17,473 bases of DNA. It comes from Sulfotelmatobacter sp049792875. Lineage in GTDB: Bacteria > Acidobacteriota > Terriglobia > Terriglobales > Acidobacteriaceae. Position 1 is the first letter of the stretch. Each line of letters starts with the position of its first letter. This document shows, piece after piece, positions 14,858 to 17,473 of the stretch. Position numbers and translations under genes: made by a program. The notes below the pieces were generated by a model. It did no database searches and was not told the origin of the DNA. It was given only the letters and a program-made list of their open reading frames with translations. The stretch covers positions 1 to 17,473 of the forward strand of contig JBARBI010000255.1 of assembly GCA_049792875.1 (NCBI GenBank), in the 5' to 3' direction.

Positions 14858-15859
14858 ATGAAAAAGAAAGGCATTCTCGAACGCTTGAAAGAGGGTCCCG
14901 TGCTAGGCGACGGCGGCTATTTATTGGAACTCGAAAAACGCGGATGGGTGCGTGCGGGTCCGTTCACGCCGGAGGTTGCGCTCCTGTATCCAACCGCGCT
15001 GCGCGAGCTGCATGTGGAGTTTCGCGAAGCGGGCGCCGAGGTGTTGCAGGCGCTTACGTTCTACGCCAGCCGCGACAAACTGGCTACCGTGGGACTTGAG
15101 AACCGACTAGAAGAACTCAATCGATCCGCCGTTCGCGTGGCCCGCGAAGTCGCGGGCGATCAGTGCCTGGTCGCGGGCAACATCAGCCTGACATGGATGT
15201 ACGAGCCGGGTAGTCCTTCGGCAGCCGATCGAGTTCGTAGGACTTTCGATGAGCAACTTGCGGTGCAGGTTGACGAAGGCGTTGACTTCATTATCGGAGA
15301 GACTTTTTCGTGGCTGGGCGAAGCACTGATCGCTGTGGAGCGCGCCAAGAAAACGAGTTTACCCGCCATGGTCACCATCTGCTTTGAGAATAGAGATGAG
15401 ACCGCCGAGGGCACGACCGCTGCCGATGCCGCGAAAACATTGTTCGATGCGGGAGCCGACATCGTCGGCATGAATTGCCTGCGTCCGCCGGAGCACATCC
15501 TGAGACCGATGGAGCAGATGCGCAGAGCAGTCTCGGGATATCTCGCATGTCAGCCGGTTGCCTATCGAACCCCGAAGGACCAACCCGATTTCACCAGCCT
15601 GCCGGAATTTCCCTATGCACTCGATCCGTTGCAACTGACGCGCAAGGAAATGGCCGATTACGCTCTGCAGGCTCGCGATTTGGGCATCAACTTCATCGGC
15701 GCGTGTTGCGGGACGGTCGCCATGCATATTCGCGAAATGGCGCGCGTCCTCAACAAGATGCCGGAAGATTCTCGTATCTGGAAGAAGGGCGGCGAGAAGC
15801 CGATGTCGGCGTACGAATACTACGATCACGACAAGCTGGAAGCAGGCAGCAAGAAATAG
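14858..15859 (+). CDS. bhmt: Betaine-homocysteine S-methyltransferase
   Basis: The 333-aa product is a zinc-dependent homocysteine methyltransferase. From memory it parallels animal BHMT along its length: GDGGYLLELEKRGWVRAGPF with TPE following, then TFYASRDKL, QPVAYRTP and LPEFPYALDP all have direct counterparts. The zinc ligands are present as C207 (GMNCLRPP) and C283-C284 (GACCGT), equivalent to C217, C299 and C300 of the human enzyme. The expected reaction is glycine betaine + homocysteine to dimethylglycine + methionine in the cytoplasm. It lacks most of the about 75-residue C-terminal tetramer arm of the mammalian enzyme. ATG 14858 has AGGAG (14848-14852), and the gene ends the operon after the DAO-family oxidase. 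A related betaine such as proline betaine remains possible as methyl donor. Confidence 0.92.
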   Translation: MKKKGILERLKEGPVLGDGGYLLELEKRGWVRAGPFTPEVALLYPTALRELHVEFREAGAEVLQALTFYASRDKLATVGLENRLEELNRSAVRVAREVAGDQCLVAGNISLTWMYEPGSPSAADRVRRTFDEQLAVQVDEGVDFIIGETFSWLGEALIAVERAKKTSLPAMVTICFENRDETAEGTTAADAAKTLFDAGADIVGMNCLRPPEHILRPMEQMRRAVSGYLACQPVAYRTPKDQPDFTSLPEFPYALDPLQLTRKEMADYALQARDLGINFIGACCGTVAMHIREMARVLNKMPEDSRIWKKGGEKPMSAYEYYDHDKLEAGSKK

Positions 15860-15883
15860 ATCGTTCGCGTCGCAAGAAGAGAC

Positions 15884-15926
15884 AACAGAGCGCGGGCCGA
15901 ATCTTAAGCGGCGGCCCGCGCCTGTT
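15884..15926. terminator. Bidirectional terminator between convergent bhmt and dps
   Basis: GCGCGGGCCG (15890-15899) and CGGCCCGCGC (15912-15921) are perfect 10-base complements around a 12-base loop, and AACAG/CTGTT (15884-15888/15922-15926) extends the stem past one bulged A. It lies between the ends of two convergent genes. T-runs are poor on both sides, so Rho-independent function is likely but not certain. Confidence 0.65.
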
Positions 15927-15942
15927 CGTTCAGGACAGATAC

Positions 15943-16566
15943 CTAGCCAGCTTTTCGCACCCCTGGTTCCTCCGCATGCACCAGCGGAACATCCACCAGA
16001 TGCTCGCTCAAGAACCACACTTGCAGTTCGTTGGGACGCAGAACATCGCTGACGACCAGATCGTTCGTACCATCATCGCCAAGCTCGGACGCCCGATGCG
16101 CAAGTCGGCGACAGTGACCAATAATAATCTGATGCGCATCCAGTAAGCGTGAGATCTGAACGGGCACTTCTTCCCTGCCGCGCGGTGGACGTTCGATGCG
16201 GGTGGTCTCGGCGACATCGGCGGCCATGGCGAGGGAGACTCCGCCGAGCAACTGGATGCGCTCGGCAATCTCGTCAACGATTTCCACCTGCTCGTCATAG
16301 TGCTTGTCAAACAAAAGATGAAGCTGATAGAACGTGGGCCCTGCAACCTGCCAGTGCGACTTTTTGTAGAGATCGCGTAGCGTCATGGTATCGGCGAGCA
16401 GCAGGTTCAGCTGCTCGGTCATTTCCAGTCGCAGCGGCTCTTCCAGTTCGAGCGGCAAGCCGTGCGACACCGTAGCGTAGGCTTGAATCTCACCGGCACG
16501 CTGATGGAGCCGGGGCTGTGCGTTGATTGTAGTTTGACGGGTGGCGGGAACTTCCTTCTTCGCCAT
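15943..16566 (-). CDS. dps: Dps-family DNA-protection mini-ferritin
   Basis: The 207-aa product is a Dps protein, a dodecameric ferritin-like shell that oxidises and stores iron with peroxide and can coat DNA. The ferroxidase ligands H71, H83, D87, D98 and E102 in KSHWQVAGPTF...LHLLFDKHYDE...DEIAERI have exactly the spacing of E. coli H51, H63, D67, D78 and E82. The N-terminal tail is basic (K3, K4, R10, R19, R23), compatible with DNA binding. At 207 residues it is about 40 longer than the E. coli protein, with extra sequence at both ends. The start is set by a strong AGGAGGT (complement of 16575-16581) eight bases upstream. It converges on bhmt and is likely a separate stress-controlled unit. 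Confidence 0.93.
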   Translation of the reverse strand: MAKKEVPATRQTTINAQPRLHQRAGEIQAYATVSHGLPLELEEPLRLEMTEQLNLLLADTMTLRDLYKKSHWQVAGPTFYQLHLLFDKHYDEQVEIVDEIAERIQLLGGVSLAMAADVAETTRIERPPRGREEVPVQISRLLDAHQIIIGHCRRLAHRASELGDDGTNDLVVSDVLRPNELQVWFLSEHLVDVPLVHAEEPGVRKAG

Positions 16567-16722
16567 TTACACGTACCTCCTGTTCTATTGAGGTTGCTCA
16601 GGCTGCGCGAACTCCAAAGAAAGAGCCGACGGCAATCTCAGCAATACCGTTTGGATGCGGCGATCTACGATAGGATGCTACCGCTTCCTACCGGTTTCGG
16701 AAATAGTGCGGAGCGCCGGGAA

Positions 16723-16756
16723 AGTGTGTTAAGGAGGAAGGGAGGCTTACCACACT
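16723..16756. repeat. Imperfect inverted repeat in the dps-tRNA gap
   Basis: AGTGTGTTAAG (16723-16733) pairs with CTTACCACACT (16746-16756) at 10 of 11 positions around the purine-only loop GAGGAAGGGAGG. The gap from 16567 to 16791 otherwise holds no gene that I can support. The function is unknown. Confidence 0.4.
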
Positions 16757-16791
16757 CTACGCGGCGCGCTTCGCACGGCATCTGACAAAGT

Positions 16792-16820
16792 TTGACGGCA
16801 CCCAAGGCGGTTGCTATGAT
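16792..16820 (+). promoter_or_regulatory. Sigma-70 promoter of tRNA-fMet
   Basis: TTGACG (16792-16797) and TATGAT (16815-16820) are separated by exactly 17 bases, a near-consensus housekeeping promoter. Initiation is expected around 16826-16828, at or almost at the first base of the mature tRNA. Confidence 0.85.
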
Positions 16821-16825
16821 CGAAG

Positions 16826-16902
<77 letters not shown>

Positions 16903-16914
16903 AACAACTTCTTG

Positions 16915-17349
16915 CTACACAGCGGCTTGGGAGCGATCATCTCCTGAGCCGCTTTCTTTCTTGGGCAAGTTAAGGCGAACTTGGGCAAAGAATCCCCCGA
17001 GTTGCTCCGCCACCTTCCTGTGGTCGTCCCCAATCACGTGCGTGTAGCCCATGGTTGTGCGCGGGTCGGCGTGTCCTAACCGATCCTGCCGCACCTTCAT
17101 CGGCGCGGCCAGGTGATCGAGCAGACTTGCGTTCCCATGTCGGAACGCATGTGCCGCTCCATCCAAACCGAGCTTCTTCAAGATGGGTTTCAACTGCCTC
17201 TTGATGAAGTTGTCGGGATGCAGGCGACGACCTTCCGTGCTCAGGAAAAGTGGCTCCTCGGGGTTCCTGTCCTCAACGTAGAACCGAAGACGTTCAGTAA
17301 GCTGCGGCACAGTCTCCCCGAGGCGTTTCCGATCAAGGCTAGCGACCAC
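16915..17349 (-). pseudogene. Truncated tyrosine recombinase (phage-type integrase), C-terminal catalytic part
   Basis: The frame gives 144 residues of an integrase catalytic domain: HAFRH (H67, R70), LGHAD (H93) and the nucleophile Y102 in TTMGYTHV. The first catalytic arginine, the core-binding domain and the SAM-like N-terminal domain are missing; intact enzymes are usually 300-400 aa. An in-frame TGA (17350-17352) lies directly before the GTG at 17349, and the frame upstream contains further stops. The other two frames upstream do not read as integrase, so this is a truncation or replacement, not a simple frameshift inside the window. It probably cannot recombine DNA alone. It marks an element once integrated at the adjacent tRNA-fMet. 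Confidence 0.75.
16921..16962 (+). terminator. Intrinsic terminator of tRNA-fMet
   Basis: AGCGGCT (16921-16927) pairs perfectly with AGCCGCT (16947-16953), continued by two G-U wobbles and GGAG/CTCC (16930-16933/16941-16944), around the loop CGATCAT. The T-rich stretch TTTCTTTCTT follows on the plus strand. It starts 18 bases after the tRNA CCA and overlaps the last codons of the opposite-strand integrase remnant. Confidence 0.75.
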
Positions 17350-17383
17350 TCATCCAGAACCGCCACAGGTGTCCCAACACTAT

Positions 17384-17473
17384 CTACCTCATCGCGGCTT
17401 CGATGTCCTCAGCCGAATAGGGAACTCCCGGGGTGAGCAGCTCTGCGCCATCCCTAGTAATGAGGTACATGTC
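17384..17473 (-). CDS. Short or partial unidentified reading frame at the window edge
   Basis: On the minus strand an open frame enters from the right edge and stops at TAG (complement of 17384-17386). An ATG at 17468-17470 would give the 28-aa peptide that begins MYLITRDGAELLTPGVPY and ends in EDIEAAMR; alternatively it is the end of a longer gene. The composition is protein-like, but I recognise no family. It lies 34 bases upstream of the integrase remnant in the same direction. Confidence 0.3.
   Translation of the reverse strand, partial: DMYLITRDGAELLTPGVPYSAEDIEAAMR

Noticed and set aside
17350..17473. Frameshifted N-terminal half of the integrase
   Set aside because: I translated all three minus-strand frames here; none shows the core-binding domain or the first catalytic arginine region, so a single frameshift does not restore the protein within the window.

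Overview
The window looks like a chromosomal stretch from a G+C-rich, Gram-negative soil-type bacterium. Gene content, secreted-protein style and a dispersed GC-rich palindrome are compatible with Acidobacteriota, but that is inference because no rRNA or marker gene is present. It holds 11 confident protein genes, one 50-residue small membrane protein, a partial gene end, an initiator tRNA and a truncated integrase.

Layout. Positions 1-1644: the end of an unidentified gene, a single-pass 50-aa protein with a very strong ribosome binding site, and an SPFH/band-7 (prohibitin-like) membrane protein. Positions 1669-1709 and 7777-7814 carry two copies of the same imperfect palindrome. Positions 1764-7751: a co-directional, tightly packed set of a secreted protein of unknown function, an orphan family-5 substrate-binding protein, an NtrY-like sensor kinase and an NtrC-type sigma-54 activator. 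Positions 7832-9877: a secreted CocE/X-Pro dipeptidyl-peptidase type serine hydrolase with an extra C-terminal region.

Positions 9955-15859 are the most interesting part. A Rieske non-heme iron oxygenase resembling choline monooxygenase and a TetR regulator lie on the minus strand. Divergent from them is a compact operon of a PYROXD2/phytoene-desaturase-like flavoprotein, a DAO-family (sarcosine/dimethylglycine-oxidase-like) flavoprotein and a betaine-homocysteine methyltransferase that is closely similar to the animal enzyme. The set reads as a methylated-amine (choline, glycine betaine or related betaine) demethylation module that feeds methyl groups to methionine. A TGACT-CTA-AGTCA palindrome next to the tetR start is a candidate operator. 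The pathway assignment is inference: no Rieske reductase, betaine aldehyde dehydrogenase or transporter is in the window.

Positions 15884-17473: a perfect GC-rich inverted repeat between convergent genes (likely a bidirectional terminator), a Dps mini-ferritin on the minus strand, then a consensus sigma-70 promoter driving an initiator tRNA-fMet. Twelve bases after the tRNA CCA lies the minus-strand 3' end of a truncated tyrosine recombinase, typical of a genomic island integrated at a tRNA gene. The tRNA's intrinsic terminator is formed from the last codons of that integrase remnant.
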